Assembly: GCF_003063625.1 (NCBI RefSeq)
Contig: NZ_CP026604.1
Location: forward strand, 1,550,001-1,614,000
Source of the DNA: Saccharobesus litoralis
GTDB lineage: Bacteria > Pseudomonadota > Gammaproteobacteria > Enterobacterales > Alteromonadaceae
Length of the DNA: 64,000 nucleotides
Direction: 5' to 3'
In this document: positions 43,562 to 53,952 of the stretch, piece after piece
Position numbering within the stretch: the first letter of the stretch is position 1
Layout: every line of letters starts with the position of its first letter
Translations under genes and position numbers: made by a program
Notes under the pieces: model-generated
What the model saw: only the letters and a program-made list of their open reading frames with translations
The model's database searches: none
What the model was told of the DNA's origin: nothing

Positions 43562-44692
43562 TTAAAGCTCGAAGTCATCAAAGTCATTAGCGTCAAATTC
43601 ACTGTCGATTTGACCCACTAAGTAGGAGCTGATTTCGGCTTCCTGTGGTGCAACTTGCACATTATCACTAACTAACCAAGCGTTAATCCAAGGAATTGGA
43701 TTTTGGTTGGTGTCAAATATACTAGGTAAGCCAACACTCAACATACGGCTATTGGTGATATATTCTACATATTGGCAAAGAATATCTTCATTTAGGCCTA
43801 TCATAGAGCCGTCTTTAAACAAGTAGGCTGCCCATTCTTTTTCTTGCTCGGCCGCTTTTCTGAATAACTCAATGGCTTGTTCACGACATTCTTCGGCGAT
43901 TTCTGCCATTTCAGGATCATCTTCACCTGATGCCATAATATTTAACATGTGCTGCGTGCCGGTTAAATGCAGGGCTTCATCACGGGCGATAAGCTTGATA
44001 ATTTTTGCGTTACCTTCCATAACTTCGCGCTCGGCAAAAGCAAAGCTACATGCAAAACTGACATAGAAACGGATTGCTTCTAACACATTTACAGCAACAA
44101 TACACAGATAAGTAAGCTTTTTCATTTCACGTACGGAAACGGTTAATTGCTTGCCGTTAATGCTATGTGTGCCTTCACCTTGAGTATAATAAACTTGGCA
44201 CATTTCAATTAACTGGTCGTAATAAATTGAGATGTCGTTAGCGCGCTTAATGATATGTTCGTTAACCACGATATCATCGAACACAACGCTAGGATCATTC
44301 ACTATGTTACGAATAATGTGCGTGTATGAACGGCTGTGTATGGTTTCACTAAACGCCCAAGTTTCGATCCAGGTCTCTAACTCAGGTAATGAGACTATAG
44401 GTAACAAAGCGACATTGGGTGAACGGCCTTGAATACTATCGAGCAGTGTTTGATATTTTAAGTTGCTGGTAAAAATATGCTGTTCATGCGGTGTTAAACG
44501 CTGAAAATCAAGGCGATCTTTACTGACATCAACTTCTTCCGGTCGCCAGAAAAAGCTCAACTGTTTTTCGATAAGGCGCTCAAAAATAGGATGCTTTTGC
44601 TTATCGTAACGGGCAACGTTAACAAGGTTGCCGAAAAACATAGGTTCGTTAAGGTAGTCTGTGTTGGCCTGGTTAAAAGTTGTATAGCTCAT
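43562..44692 (-). CDS. nrdB: Ribonucleoside-diphosphate reductase class Ia, beta subunit
   Basis: The 376-residue R2 subunit holds the diiron-tyrosyl radical cofactor. Visible iron-site and radical elements are [28 protein letters not shown] (radical Tyr in SYTH) and [17 protein letters not shown]. The acidic C-terminus ([11 protein letters not shown]) is the docking tail for NrdA. It is the second gene of nrdA-nrdB-yfaE. A hairpin lies in the 101-bp gap after nrdA. Confidence 0.97.
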   Translation of the reverse strand: MSYTTFNQANTDYLNEPMFFGNLVNVARYDKQKHPIFERLIEKQLSFFWRPEEVDVSKDRLDFQRLTPHEQHIFTSNLKYQTLLDSIQGRSPNVALLPIVSLPELETWIETWAFSETIHSRSYTHIIRNIVNDPSVVFDDIVVNEHIIKRANDISIYYDQLIEMCQVYYTQGEGTHSINGKQLTVSVREMKKLTYLCIVAVNVLEAIRFYVSFACSFAFAEREVMEGNAKIIKLIARDEALHLTGTQHMLNIMASGEDDPEMAEIAEECREQAIELFRKAAEQEKEWAAYLFKDGSMIGLNEDILCQYVEYITNSRMLSVGLPSIFDTNQNPIPWINAWLVSDNVQVAPQEAEISSYLVGQIDSEFDANDFDDFEL

Positions 44693-44740
44693 ATGGCTCT
44701 GTCTTTACATGCAATAAAAGTTGATAGATTAAAGGCATTA

Positions 44741-44760
44741 AGGGCGGTAAAAACCGCCCT
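44741..44760. other. Hairpin between nrdA and nrdB
   Basis: agggcggt-aaaa-accgccct is a perfect 8-bp stem. On the minus (nrd) strand no T-run follows, so it is more likely a stability or processing element than a full terminator; on the plus strand it is followed by TTTAATTTTT. Confidence 0.55.
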
Positions 44761-44793
44761 TTAATTTTTGGTCAATTACCTAGTAGAGGTGCT

Positions 44794-47067
44794 TTATATC
44801 TTACAAGCGCCGCCTGCGCAATCATCTTCTTTAAGATCTTTTTGCGAGTCTTCGGCTCCATCACGGGTATTATGATAATAAAGTGTCTTAACACCTAGCT
44901 TATAAGCTAGCAACAGATCAGCAAGCAATTGCTTCATTGGTACTTTACTGTTCTCAAAGCGAGCTGGATCATAATTGGTATTGGCAGAAATAGTTTGGTC
45001 GATAAACTTCTGCATAATACCAACTAGGGTTAAATAGCCTTTGTTGTTAGGGATGTTCCATAACAATTCATAGTTAAAACGTAAACGCTCAAATTCAGGA
45101 ACAACCTGCTTAAGAATACCGTCTTTACTGGCTTTAACACTAATAAAGCCACGAGGAGGTTCGATACCATTGGTTGCATTTGAGATCTGTGAAGATGTCT
45201 CAGAAGGCATTAGTGCTGATAAGGTTGAGTTGCGAAGACCATGGGTGGTAATGGACTCGCGTAGAGCTTCCCAATCTAAATGCAATGGCTCCGAACAGAC
45301 TGAATCTAAGTCTTTTTTATAGGTATCAATCGGCAGGATACCTTTTGAGTACGTGGTTTCATTAAACTTAGGACAAGCGCCAAACTCTTGTGCTAACTCG
45401 TTTGATGCTTTCAATAGGTAGTATTGGATTGCCTCAAACGTTTTGTGAGTTAAGCCATTGGCTGACCCGTCGGAATAACGTACACCATGCTTAGCTAAAT
45501 AATAAGCAAAGTTAATAACCCCAACACCTAAAGTACGACGGCTTAGGCTCGAATTTTGTGCCGCAGGAATAGGGTAATCTTGATAACTGAGTAGGCTATC
45601 TAAAGCTCTTACGACTAAATTACTTAACTCTTCTAATTCAGATAAGTCTTCAATTGCACCTAGGTTAAATGCCGATAAAGTACAAAGTGCAATTTCACCA
45701 TTAGGATCGTCAACTTGCTCAAGTGGTTTAGTTGGTAAGGCAATTTCTAAACACAGGTTGCTTTGACGAACCGGTGCCACGGCAGGGTCAAATGGACTGT
45801 GTGTATTACAGTGGTCGACATTTTGTAAATAAATACGGCCAGTAGATGCACGTTCTTGAGCAAACATACCAAATAAGTCAGTCGCTTTTACGCGGCGCTT
45901 GCGAATGCTTTCGTCTTGCTCGTACTTAACGTATAGCTCTTCAAATTTGTTTTGATCAGCGAAGAAAGCATCATATAAACCAGGCACATCAGATGGGCTG
46001 AATAGAGTAATGTATTCACTTTTAATTAAGCGTTGATACATTAATTTATTGAATTGCACACCGTAATCTAAATGACGAACTCGGTTTTCTTCAACGCCAC
46101 GGTTATTTTTAAGTACTAATAAGGCTTCGACTTCTAAGTGCCAAATTGGGTAAAACAAGGTGGCAGCACCACCGCGAACACCACCTTGTGAGCAGCTTTT
46201 AACCGCAGTTTGGAAATACTTGTAAAAAGGAATACAACCTGTGTGATAGGCTTCACCACCGCGGATAACACTACCTTCGGCACGAATACGTCCAGCGTTA
46301 ACTCCAATACCAGCCCGCTGGCTAACATATTTAACGATTGAGCTAGCTGTCGCATTAATAGAATCTAAGCTATCACCACATTCAATCAATACACATGAAC
46401 TGAATTGACGTGTTGGTGTACGAACGCCAGCCATAATAGGTGTTGGTAATGAAATTTTGAAAGTTGAGATAGCGTCGTAAAAACGTTTTACGTAATCCAT
46501 ACGAGTATCTGCTGGGTATTTACTGAATAAACAAGCAGATACTAAGATGTATAAAAACTGAGGGCTTTCGAAAATTTCACCAGATACGCGGTTTTGTACC
46601 AGGTATTTCCCTTCTAACTGCTTAACCGCAGCATAAGAGAAATTAAGATCACGGTTATGATCCATGTAGTCATTTAATTCTTCAATCTCTTCTTTGCTGT
46701 AGTCTTCAAGAATATGTTTGTCATAGCGTTCAGATTCGGTTAACGCTTGCACATGATCATATAAATGAGGTGGCTCGAATTGACCAAAGGCTCTTTTTCG
46801 TAGGTGAAATATTGCTAATCGAGCAGCCAAATATTGATAATTAGGCGTCTCTTCTGAAATCAAGTCGGCGGCAGATTTGATTAGCGTTTCATGAATAGTT
46901 GAAGTGTCAATGTCGTCAAAAAATTGGATCTGCGATTTCATTTCGACTTGAGAAACAGAAACATTGTCTAAGTCCTTTGCAGCCCAGGTAATAACACGAT
47001 GGATTTTTTCTAAGTCTAATGACTCTTTTAATCCATTCCTTTTTTTAACGAACAGTTGCTCACTCAT
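44794..47067 (-). CDS. nrdA: Ribonucleoside-diphosphate reductase class Ia, alpha subunit
   Basis: The large subunit reduces ribonucleotides to deoxyribonucleotides. It has about 757 residues (E. coli 761): an N-terminal ATP-cone (LFVKKRNGLKESLDLEKIHRVI), the catalytic barrel with RQSNLCLEI and NLGAIEDLSEL, MPSETSSQISNATNGIEPPRG near the C-terminal third, and the redox tail CAGGACKI. I chose the ATG at 47065-47067 because MSEQLFVKKRNG matches the family start; a longer in-frame extension of 23 codons is probably untranslated. Two NrdR-like boxes lie just upstream. Confidence 0.97.
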   Translation of the reverse strand: MSEQLFVKKRNGLKESLDLEKIHRVITWAAKDLDNVSVSQVEMKSQIQFFDDIDTSTIHETLIKSAADLISEETPNYQYLAARLAIFHLRKRAFGQFEPPHLYDHVQALTESERYDKHILEDYSKEEIEELNDYMDHNRDLNFSYAAVKQLEGKYLVQNRVSGEIFESPQFLYILVSACLFSKYPADTRMDYVKRFYDAISTFKISLPTPIMAGVRTPTRQFSSCVLIECGDSLDSINATASSIVKYVSQRAGIGVNAGRIRAEGSVIRGGEAYHTGCIPFYKYFQTAVKSCSQGGVRGGAATLFYPIWHLEVEALLVLKNNRGVEENRVRHLDYGVQFNKLMYQRLIKSEYITLFSPSDVPGLYDAFFADQNKFEELYVKYEQDESIRKRRVKATDLFGMFAQERASTGRIYLQNVDHCNTHSPFDPAVAPVRQSNLCLEIALPTKPLEQVDDPNGEIALCTLSAFNLGAIEDLSELEELSNLVVRALDSLLSYQDYPIPAAQNSSLSRRTLGVGVINFAYYLAKHGVRYSDGSANGLTHKTFEAIQYYLLKASNELAQEFGACPKFNETTYSKGILPIDTYKKDLDSVCSEPLHLDWEALRESITTHGLRNSTLSALMPSETSSQISNATNGIEPPRGFISVKASKDGILKQVVPEFERLRFNYELLWNIPNNKGYLTLVGIMQKFIDQTISANTNYDPARFENSKVPMKQLLADLLLAYKLGVKTLYYHNTRDGAEDSQKDLKEDDCAGGACKI

Positions 47068-47457
47068 AATCGCGCCTAAATTTAGTGTTTTGATTTCTTT
47101 ATTATTAGATACATCTTGTGAGACGACTGAGATCAAATATTTTTGCCTCTCGTCAAACTGTCATACACAAGATATAGGGTTAATCGGTTTGGAAGACCAC
47201 AAGATAATGAGGTTTTGGTGATTTAGCAAGTGCTGCTCTGCTCGCATTTTGAGCGTATATAAGTGGCCTTTTTTTATGTAAGTACCTACTTACTTTTTAT
47301 CTCGTAAAATGCTGAATGAAATCGCTTTGCAAATAAAAAATATTTTTTTGTTTTAGCTAAATTTTTTATTATCGAATTTAGCATTTAATTATGGTGAATC
47401 GGAATAAGCTTTTGGCTTGAAAAATGCGAGTCCATATACCACCTGACCTGCGGGCAT
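47068..47457. other. nrdA upstream region
   Basis: The spacer between nrdA and the 3' end of the HAD phosphatase gene. It holds the paired NrdR-like boxes and an AT-rich stretch (about 47330-47390). No other gene is recognised. Confidence 0.55.
47165..47212 (-). promoter_or_regulatory. Paired NrdR-like boxes
   Basis: Read on the nrd strand, ACCCTATATCTTGTGT (47165-47180) is close to the NrdR box consensus ACACwATATATwGTGT. A second, weaker site CCTCATTATCTTGTGG (47197-47212) lies 32 bp away, about three helical turns, which is the usual spacing. NrdR is the ATP/dATP-sensing repressor of nrd operons. Confidence 0.7.
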
Positions 47458-48132
47458 TTACCTTAGATTCTTTATGGTCTTTGCCAATTCAAACGGGCTG
47501 TCTAAATGATAATCGGCTTGCCAGCAATTTGTCGGTAATGTGTCCTTGGTGTAACCCCACTCTGCGACAAAAGTCAGCATATTGGCATTATTCCCAGCTT
47601 CAATATCTCGTAACGCATCGCCTATATACCAACATTGACTTGGATCCACTTGCATTTGTTCGGCTGCCAACAATAAAGGTGCGGGGTGAGGTTTTCGCTC
47701 GGGTAAAGTATCGCCAGAAACAATAGCTTGGCAGTTTTTAAACAAGGGAAACTGAATTGCAAGTTGATCAGTCAAGTAACCGGGTTTGTTGGTAACGATA
47801 CCCCATGGAATATTTTGCTCGTCAAGGGCTAACAAGGTTTGTTTGACACCGTCAAATGCAATAGTGGCTTGGTTAATTGCAGATTCATAGTAATCTAAGA
47901 ATTTTTGCCTAAGTTCTGTTGAAATCAATTTGTCGTAATCTTCACCTAAACCTATACGCAACATGCCATAAGAACCATGGGAAGCAGAGTCACGGTATTC
48001 ATCATAGGATTTTTCTGGGTAATTTAATTCTCTTAACACGGCATTTAACGCATTGCCTAAGTCACGAGCGGTATCGAGTAAAGTACCGTCTAAATCGAAT
48101 AATACGGCCTGAGGTTTAGTGATTATATTCAT
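47458..48132 (-). CDS. HAD-family phosphatase (Gph/MupP-like)
   Basis: The 224-residue HAD-IA hydrolase has motif I FDLDGTLLDTARDLG (Asp13, Asp15), motif II VTNKPG and motif III/IV YIGDALRDIEAG. It belongs to the phosphoglycolate phosphatase-like group. It directly follows ubiG (2 bp gap). In Pseudomonas the gene at this place is mupP, which dephosphorylates N-acetylmuramate 6-phosphate in cell-wall recycling. Whether this one is MupP or Gph cannot be decided from the sequence. Confidence 0.85.
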   Translation of the reverse strand: MNIITKPQAVLFDLDGTLLDTARDLGNALNAVLRELNYPEKSYDEYRDSASHGSYGMLRIGLGEDYDKLISTELRQKFLDYYESAINQATIAFDGVKQTLLALDEQNIPWGIVTNKPGYLTDQLAIQFPLFKNCQAIVSGDTLPERKPHPAPLLLAAEQMQVDPSQCWYIGDALRDIEAGNNANMLTFVAEWGYTKDTLPTNCWQADYHLDSPFELAKTIKNLR

Positions 48133-48134
48133 AG

Positions 48135-48872
48135 TTATACTGGCTTCGTGGCATGAAGAATGTAGTTGACAGCTAAATCGTCGTTGAGTGATGCATCTTT
48201 GGTGAGCGGGTTGTAATGTAATCCCTTAACGACTCTGACTTTTAGACCTTGACGCTCGATCATGGCAATTAAATCAGCAGGGCGTATAAATTTGCTATGT
48301 TCGTGAGTCCCTTTAGGGACCAAATTTAAAATATGTTCTGCTGCCACTATACCTAATAAAAATGAGCGTATCGTTTTATTGAGTGTTGAACAAAATAAAT
48401 CACCGCCTGGCTTGAGCATTTGACAGGCAGATCGTATGACTGACTCTGGCTCAGGTACGTGTTCCAGCATTTCCATACAAGTCACAACGTCAAATTTATT
48501 CGAATTTTGCTCAGCAAATGGCTCAGCATAGGTATTGAAGTAATCTATGTTGAGTTGTTCGGCTTTGGCTTGCAGTTTTGCGACGCCGATCGCTTGGCTA
48601 GCCGCATCAATACCTGTGACTTTAGCGCCTTGTTTAGCAAGCTCTGTTGTTAATATCCCACCACCACAGCCAATATCTAAAACAGTACGGCCAAAGATGC
48701 CATTAGTGTAGTGTTGAATAAAGTTGACTCGGCAGGGATTAATATTGTGCAAAGGGGCAAATTCTTGCTCTTTATCCCACCAGTTATGCGCAATTTCATC
48801 GAATTTCGCGACTTCTTGATGATCCACGTTGGCTGGGGTTGTAGTTGATTGTTTTACTTCCATATCGACCAT
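48135..48872 (-). CDS. ubiG: Ubiquinone biosynthesis O-methyltransferase
   Basis: It carries out both O-methylations in ubiquinone synthesis. The 245-residue class I SAM methyltransferase has motif I VLDIGCGGGILTTELAKQG and the UbiG signature WWDKEQEFAPLHNINPCRVNFI in parts; CMEMLEHVPEP and GLHYNPLTKDASL are also typical. Start is the ATG at 48872 or, three codons later, MEVKQST. gyrA is divergent, with about 520 bp between. Confidence 0.95.
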   Translation of the reverse strand: MVDMEVKQSTTTPANVDHQEVAKFDEIAHNWWDKEQEFAPLHNINPCRVNFIQHYTNGIFGRTVLDIGCGGGILTTELAKQGAKVTGIDAASQAIGVAKLQAKAEQLNIDYFNTYAEPFAEQNSNKFDVVTCMEMLEHVPEPESVIRSACQMLKPGGDLFCSTLNKTIRSFLLGIVAAEHILNLVPKGTHEHSKFIRPADLIAMIERQGLKVRVVKGLHYNPLTKDASLNDDLAVNYILHATKPV

Positions 48873-48974
48873 GGTTGCTGGTTAATGACCTTAATTTGCG
48901 AGCCATTTTTGAAGTGTTACGTTAAGTCGCATTATACGGAGAATGTTTGTTGCCGCAATCTTATCGTCGATAGT

Positions 48975-49197
48975 TATAGTCAAAGCGATCAGGTTTTAGG
49001 GGCAGCTTCCGCATCCTGCTCACGCTAAGTACTTACATCCATGTAAGCAAAGCCGTCAAGCTTTGAATCCCCATGAGCATATGCTCTATTATGTGATTGG
49101 GGTTGCCTAAAGGGATTTAGGTAGTAGGACGACGCAGGAGCCAAAGTCGAGAGTAAGCGCAGACAATGAACCATAAGACCTGAGCGAGAAGACTATA
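48975..49197 (+). repeat. MITE-like interspersed repeat, copy C (full form)
   Basis: This 223-bp copy is nearly identical in sequence to copy B (26972-27195, inverted). It has tatagtc/gactata ends, the palindrome gagcatatgctc in the middle, and an extra internal block that the short copies lack. It lies about 100 bp upstream of the gyrA promoter. Confidence 0.85.
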
Positions 49198-49295
49198 TCT
49201 ATGCGATAACGGCACTGTTCTTGTGAATAGATGTGTGGATGGATGATTTATCGCGTCGATTTACAAATATTTTACATGGTAAGCTGGCACAAGTG

Positions 49296-49304
49296 TGGTA
49301 GAAT
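49296..49304 (+). promoter_or_regulatory. Likely gyrA promoter, extended -10
   Basis: TGG-TAGAAT gives an extended -10 (TGn) with a good -10 hexamer, 90 bp upstream of the start. No strong -35 is visible at the ideal distance, as is common for extended -10 promoters. Confidence 0.45.
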
Positions 49305-49393
49305 CTGCGCGCTAATTTTTACGCTTTGGTAAGTGACCAAGCGTTATACAAGAAAAATCAAGTAAAACAACTATTTAGGGATTTGTCTGGTTT

Positions 49394-52036
49394 ATGAGTG
49401 ATTTGGCCAAAGAAATACTTCCTGTCAATATTGAAGACGAACTGAAAACGTCTTATCTCGATTATGCTATGAGTGTAATTGTTGGACGTGCATTACCGGA
49501 TGTTCGTGACGGCCTTAAGCCTGTTCATCGTCGCGTATTGTTTGCTATGAATGAGCTGAAAAATGACTGGAACAAACCTTATAAAAAGTCGGCACGTGTT
49601 GTCGGTGATGTCATAGGTAAATACCATCCACACGGTGATAGTGCAGTGTATGACACTATTGTGCGTATGGCTCAGCCATTTTCTTTGCGTTATATGCTGG
49701 TTGATGGCCAAGGTAACTTTGGTTCAGTAGATGGTGATTCTGCTGCTGCAATGCGTTATACCGAAGTGCGTATGGCTAAAATCGCGCATTCATTGTTAGC
49801 GGACTTGGAAAAACAAACTGTTGATTTTGTGCCTAACTATGACGACAGCGAAAAAATTCCTGAAGTTTTACCGACGCGAGTACCTAATCTATTAGTTAAT
49901 GGTTCATCGGGTATTGCAGTTGGTATGGCGACCAACATTCCACCTCATAATTTAAATGAAGTGGTTAATGGCTGTTTAGCCATGATAGAAAATCCAGATA
50001 TTACGATTGAGCAATTAATTGACTACATTCCTGGTCCTGATTTTCCAACGGCTGCGATTATCAGCGGACGTAAAGGAATAGAGGAAGCGTATCGTACGGG
50101 GCGCGGTAAAATTTATTTACGTGCTCGAGCTGAAGTGGAGTTAGCTGATAATGGTAAAGAAACCATCATCGTTACTGAGATCCCATATCAAGTTAACAAA
50201 GCGCGTTTAATTGAAAAAATTGCTGAATTAGTTAAAGAAAAACGTATCGAAGGCGTAGGTGCATTACGCGATGAGTCTGATAAAGATGGTATGCGTATTG
50301 TTATCGAAGTTAAGCGCGGTGAATCTGGTGAAGTTCTGCTAAATAAGCTTTACTCATTAACCCAAATGCAAGTGGTGTTTGGTATGAATATGGTGGCATT
50401 GGACAATGGTCAGCCAAAATTATTCAACCTGCGCGACATGATACATGCATTTATCAATCATAGACGTGAAGTTGTTACTCGCCGTACTATATTTGAATTA
50501 CGCAAAGCTCGCGAACGCGCTCATATTCTTGAAGGTTTAGCCATAGCGCTAGCCAATATCGATCCTATTATCGAATTAATTAAAGCATCTCCTAGCCCTT
50601 CTGAAGCCAAACAAGGCTTAATTTCAAAAGCTTGGGATTTAGGTGATGTATCAGGCATGCTTGAGCGTGCTGGTACTGATGCGGCTCGCCCTGAGTGGTT
50701 AGAACCTGAATACGGTATTCGTGATGGTAAGTACTACCTTACCGAGCAACAAGCGCAAGCTATTCTTGAATTGCGTTTGCATAAGCTGACAGGCTTAGAA
50801 CACGAAAAAATTCTTGACGAATATAAAGCGTTATTAGACGAAATAGCTGAGTTATTACATATTTTGGCCAGCGCTGTGCGGTTGATGGAAGTTATTCGTG
50901 ATGAGTTAATTGCCATTAAAGAAGAGTTTGGTGACGAGCGTCGTACTGAAATTTCAGCCTCTTCTCACGATATTAGTTTAGAAGACTTGATTGCCGAAGA
51001 AGATGTTGTGGTTACCCTTTCACATGAGGGTTATGCTAAATATCAGCCATTAACTGAATATGAAGCGCAGCGTCGTGGTGGTAAAGGTAAAGCGGCAACC
51101 AAGATGAAAGAAGAAGATTTCATTGAAAAACTACTGGTTGCCAACACCCACGATACGATCCTTTGTTTCTCGACTCGTGGTCAGTTGTACTGGTTGAAAG
51201 TATACCAATTACCATTAGCTTCTCGTCAGGCTCGTGGTAAGCCAATAATCAATTTATTGCCTTTACAAGACGATGAGCGTATTTCAGCGATCTTACCGGT
51301 TCGTGAATACGATGCTGACAAATATATTGTGATGGCAACGGCTAACGGTACTATCAAGAAGACCGCGTTAACTGAATATTCGCGTCCGCGTGCCAACGGC
51401 ATTATCGCTCTTAACCTAAATGATGGTGATAAGCTAATTGGGGTTGATATTACGCATGGTGATAGCGACATTATGTTGTTCTCCGATGCGGGTAAGGTTG
51501 TTCGCTTTAACGAAAGCCAAGTTCGCTCAATGGGACGTACCGCGACCGGTGTTCGAGGTATGAAACTGGATGAAGGTCAGCAAATAGTTTCCTTGATTAT
51601 TCCTCATTCAGATGGCGAAATCTTAACGGTAACAGAAAATGGTTTTGGTAAGCGTACGCCGCTAGAAGATTATCCAGCGAAAAGTCGTGCAACCATGGGT
51701 GTTGTATCCATTAAGGTTAGTGAACGTAATGGTTCGGTTGTCGGCGCTGTTCAAGTGTCAGATAACAACGAAATTATGTTGATCAGTGATAAGGGTACTT
51801 TGGTACGTACGCGCGTTAATGAAGTATCCATTGTTGGCCGTAATACTCAAGGTGTAAGACTGATCCGTACTGCAGAAGATGAGCGAGTTGTCGGTTTAGA
51901 GAAAATCGAAGAGCTTGAAACAGATGAAGATTTAGTTGCAGAAGATGCTGAAGTGACAAATGAAGCGGAAGCAACAACAGATAACCCATCCACAGATGCG
52001 GCGTCCTCTGAACAACAAGATCCGGCAGAAGATTAA
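49394..52036 (+). CDS. gyrA: DNA gyrase subunit A
   Basis: This type II topoisomerase subunit breaks and rejoins DNA. The 880-residue protein has the N-terminal breakage-reunion domain with the active-site Tyr122 in AAMRYTEV and the quinolone region [17 protein letters not shown], with Ser83 and Asp87 as in susceptible enzymes. The C-terminal beta-pinwheel carries the GyrA-box-like [10 protein letters not shown], needed for negative supercoiling. The tail is acidic. serC starts within its stop codon (TAATG), a coupling seen in related gammaproteobacteria. Confidence 0.98.
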   Translation: MSDLAKEILPVNIEDELKTSYLDYAMSVIVGRALPDVRDGLKPVHRRVLFAMNELKNDWNKPYKKSARVVGDVIGKYHPHGDSAVYDTIVRMAQPFSLRYMLVDGQGNFGSVDGDSAAAMRYTEVRMAKIAHSLLADLEKQTVDFVPNYDDSEKIPEVLPTRVPNLLVNGSSGIAVGMATNIPPHNLNEVVNGCLAMIENPDITIEQLIDYIPGPDFPTAAIISGRKGIEEAYRTGRGKIYLRARAEVELADNGKETIIVTEIPYQVNKARLIEKIAELVKEKRIEGVGALRDESDKDGMRIVIEVKRGESGEVLLNKLYSLTQMQVVFGMNMVALDNGQPKLFNLRDMIHAFINHRREVVTRRTIFELRKARERAHILEGLAIALANIDPIIELIKASPSPSEAKQGLISKAWDLGDVSGMLERAGTDAARPEWLEPEYGIRDGKYYLTEQQAQAILELRLHKLTGLEHEKILDEYKALLDEIAELLHILASAVRLMEVIRDELIAIKEEFGDERRTEISASSHDISLEDLIAEEDVVVTLSHEGYAKYQPLTEYEAQRRGGKGKAATKMKEEDFIEKLLVANTHDTILCFSTRGQLYWLKVYQLPLASRQARGKPIINLLPLQDDERISAILPVREYDADKYIVMATANGTIKKTALTEYSRPRANGIIALNLNDGDKLIGVDITHGDSDIMLFSDAGKVVRFNESQVRSMGRTATGVRGMKLDEGQQIVSLIIPHSDGEILTVTENGFGKRTPLEDYPAKSRATMGVVSIKVSERNGSVVGAVQVSDNNEIMLISDKGTLVRTRVNEVSIVGRNTQGVRLIRTAEDERVVGLEKIEELETDEDLVAEDAEVTNEAEATTDNPSTDAASSEQQDPAED

Positions 52037-53121
52037 TGGATAACAGTATTTTTAATTTTTGTGCTGGTCCTGCTATGTTACCTCGAGAGGTTATGCAGCA
52101 GGCACAGCAAGAATTTTTAGATTGGCAGGGCCTAGGTTGTTCTGTCATGGAAGTCAGTCATCGCAGCCCTGAGTATATTGCTATGGCTAAAGAAGCTGAG
52201 CAAGACTTACGTGAATTGTTGTCTATCTCTGACGATTATGCCGTGTTATTTATGCATGCTGGAGGTCGCGGACAATTCTTCTCGATCCCGATGAACTTAA
52301 TGCCACAAGGCGGTGTAGCTGATCACGTTGTCACAGGCTCTTGGTCTCGTGGCGCTGTTAAAGAATGTCAGAAATATGGTCAAGCTAAGGTTGTTACCGA
52401 TATTACATATCAAGGTAATAATCGTGGTATTGCCCCGCAGTCTGAGTGGCAGTTATCTGATAATGCAGCTTATTTACACTATTGTCCAAATGAAACGGTC
52501 GAAGGTGTCGAGTTTGATTACGTGCCACAGGTAGACGCCCCGCTGGTTGCGGATATGTCATCCTGTATTCTATCACGCCAGATCAATGTTAATGATTTTG
52601 GCTTGATCTATGCCGGAGCTCAGAAAAATATTGGGCCAAGTGGCTTGGCGATTGTCATTGTTCGCAAAGATTTATTAGGTAAAGCACGCAGTGACACGCC
52701 ATCGATCTTTGATTATCAGCAACAATTTAAACTAGATTCAATGTTGAATACCCCTCCTACCTATGCTTGGTATTTGGCGGGGTTAGTTTTCAAATGGCTT
52801 AAAGCGCAAGGTGGCGTGGCAGCGGTTGAAGAAAAAAATATAGCGAAAGCAAAGCTTTTGTATGACTTTATTGATGAATGTGATTTCTACGAAAATAGAG
52901 TGGTTAAGCACTATCGTTCACGTATGAATGTACCCTTCTATTTAGCGGATGAAGCACTTAACGATAAGTTTTTACAAGAATCAAAACAAGCTGGTTTATT
53001 GGCACTAAAAGGCCACCGTATGGTGGGCGGAATGCGAGCAAGCATATATAACGCAATGCCAATAGAAGGGGTGAAAGCCTTAACCCAGTTTATGGCAGAC
53101 TTTGCTAAGAAAAACGGTTAA
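52036..53121 (+). CDS. serC: Phosphoserine aminotransferase
   Basis: This PLP enzyme of serine (and pyridoxal) synthesis converts 3-phosphohydroxypyruvate to phosphoserine. The 361-residue protein starts with the family signature [14 protein letters not shown]; the PLP lysine is Lys197 in [13 protein letters not shown], and [15 protein letters not shown] binds the cofactor phosphate. The C-terminal [12 protein letters not shown] is standard. It overlaps gyrA by one base and lies 26 bp before cmk. Confidence 0.97.
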   Translation: MDNSIFNFCAGPAMLPREVMQQAQQEFLDWQGLGCSVMEVSHRSPEYIAMAKEAEQDLRELLSISDDYAVLFMHAGGRGQFFSIPMNLMPQGGVADHVVTGSWSRGAVKECQKYGQAKVVTDITYQGNNRGIAPQSEWQLSDNAAYLHYCPNETVEGVEFDYVPQVDAPLVADMSSCILSRQINVNDFGLIYAGAQKNIGPSGLAIVIVRKDLLGKARSDTPSIFDYQQQFKLDSMLNTPPTYAWYLAGLVFKWLKAQGGVAAVEEKNIAKAKLLYDFIDECDFYENRVVKHYRSRMNVPFYLADEALNDKFLQESKQAGLLALKGHRMVGGMRASIYNAMPIEGVKALTQFMADFAKKNG

Positions 53122-53147
53122 CCCGTAAGTTACAATATTGAGGTGTA

Positions 53148-53849
53148 ATGATGGCCGATATTTTCCCGGTGATCACAATTGATGGACCAAGCGGTGCGGG
53201 TAAAGGCACTGTTAGTAAACGCGTAGCCCAAGAGTTAGGTTGGCATTTTTTAGACAGTGGTGCGATATATCGAGTTTTGGCACTCGCCGTTGTTCATCAT
53301 GATATGGATACAACGGATGAAGAATCGTTGATCCCGTTGGCAGCTCATTTAGACGTTTGCTTTGAAAATGATGAAAACGGAGAAACACGTGTTGTGCTCG
53401 AAGGTGAAGATGTTTCGGGTGCAATCAGAACTGAAGAAGTGGGTGCTGTCGCTTCTAAAGTTGCATCATTACCAAGAGTGAGAGAAGCCTTATTACGTCG
53501 TCAACGTGCATTTCGTGAAGCTCCCGGTTTAGTTGCTGATGGCCGCGATATGGGGACTGTGGTTTTTCCAAGTGCCGAAGTTAAAGTTTTTTTAACCGCG
53601 AGTGCGGAAGAACGTGCGCGCCGTCGCTATTTACAGTTGAAAAACAGCCATCCTGACGTTACACTTGAGCGCCTTTTGAGCGACATCCGTGCAAGAGATG
53701 ACCGAGACTCTAATCGAGCAGTAGCACCATTAGTGCCTGCAAGTGATGCAATGGAGCTTGATTCAACATCTATGGATATCGACGAAGTGGTTGAAGCGGT
53801 TCTTAGCTATGCTATGACTAAGCTAAACCAAGAAGATTTATCTGTTTAA
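53148..53849 (+). CDS. cmk: Cytidylate kinase
   Basis: It phosphorylates CMP and dCMP with ATP. The 233-residue protein has the P-loop [14 protein letters not shown], the substrate region [12 protein letters not shown], and [22 protein letters not shown] with the lid ARRRYLQL. Start is one of two adjacent ATGs (ATGATG). It lies upstream of rpsA, the conserved gammaproteobacterial order. Confidence 0.97.
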   Translation: MMADIFPVITIDGPSGAGKGTVSKRVAQELGWHFLDSGAIYRVLALAVVHHDMDTTDEESLIPLAAHLDVCFENDENGETRVVLEGEDVSGAIRTEEVGAVASKVASLPRVREALLRRQRAFREAPGLVADGRDMGTVVFPSAEVKVFLTASAEERARRRYLQLKNSHPDVTLERLLSDIRARDDRDSNRAVAPLVPASDAMELDSTSMDIDEVVEAVLSYAMTKLNQEDLSV

Positions 53850-53952
53850 AATATTTTTAAACTAGTTAAAACCAGTAGTTCAGGATGAATTACTTTTTAT
53901 AATAACCCTGGTGCGTTTGGATGCAAGCCAGATATTTAATTAAGTTATTGAA

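Larger units (their letters stand above)
48873..49393. other. ubiG-gyrA divergent spacer
   Basis: The spacer holds a full-length copy of the MITE-like repeat (48975-49197), the likely gyrA promoter (-10 at 49299-49304) and a leader hairpin, cgctttgg/ccaagcg, at 49322-49343. No gene is recognised. Confidence 0.6.

Noticed and set aside
47068-47136. N-terminal extension of nrdA
   Set aside because: The family start MSEQLFVKKRNG is at 47067, and the extra residues have no family similarity.
49643-49655. Possible quinolone-resistance change in gyrA
   Set aside because: Ser83 and Asp87 are both present, the susceptible form.
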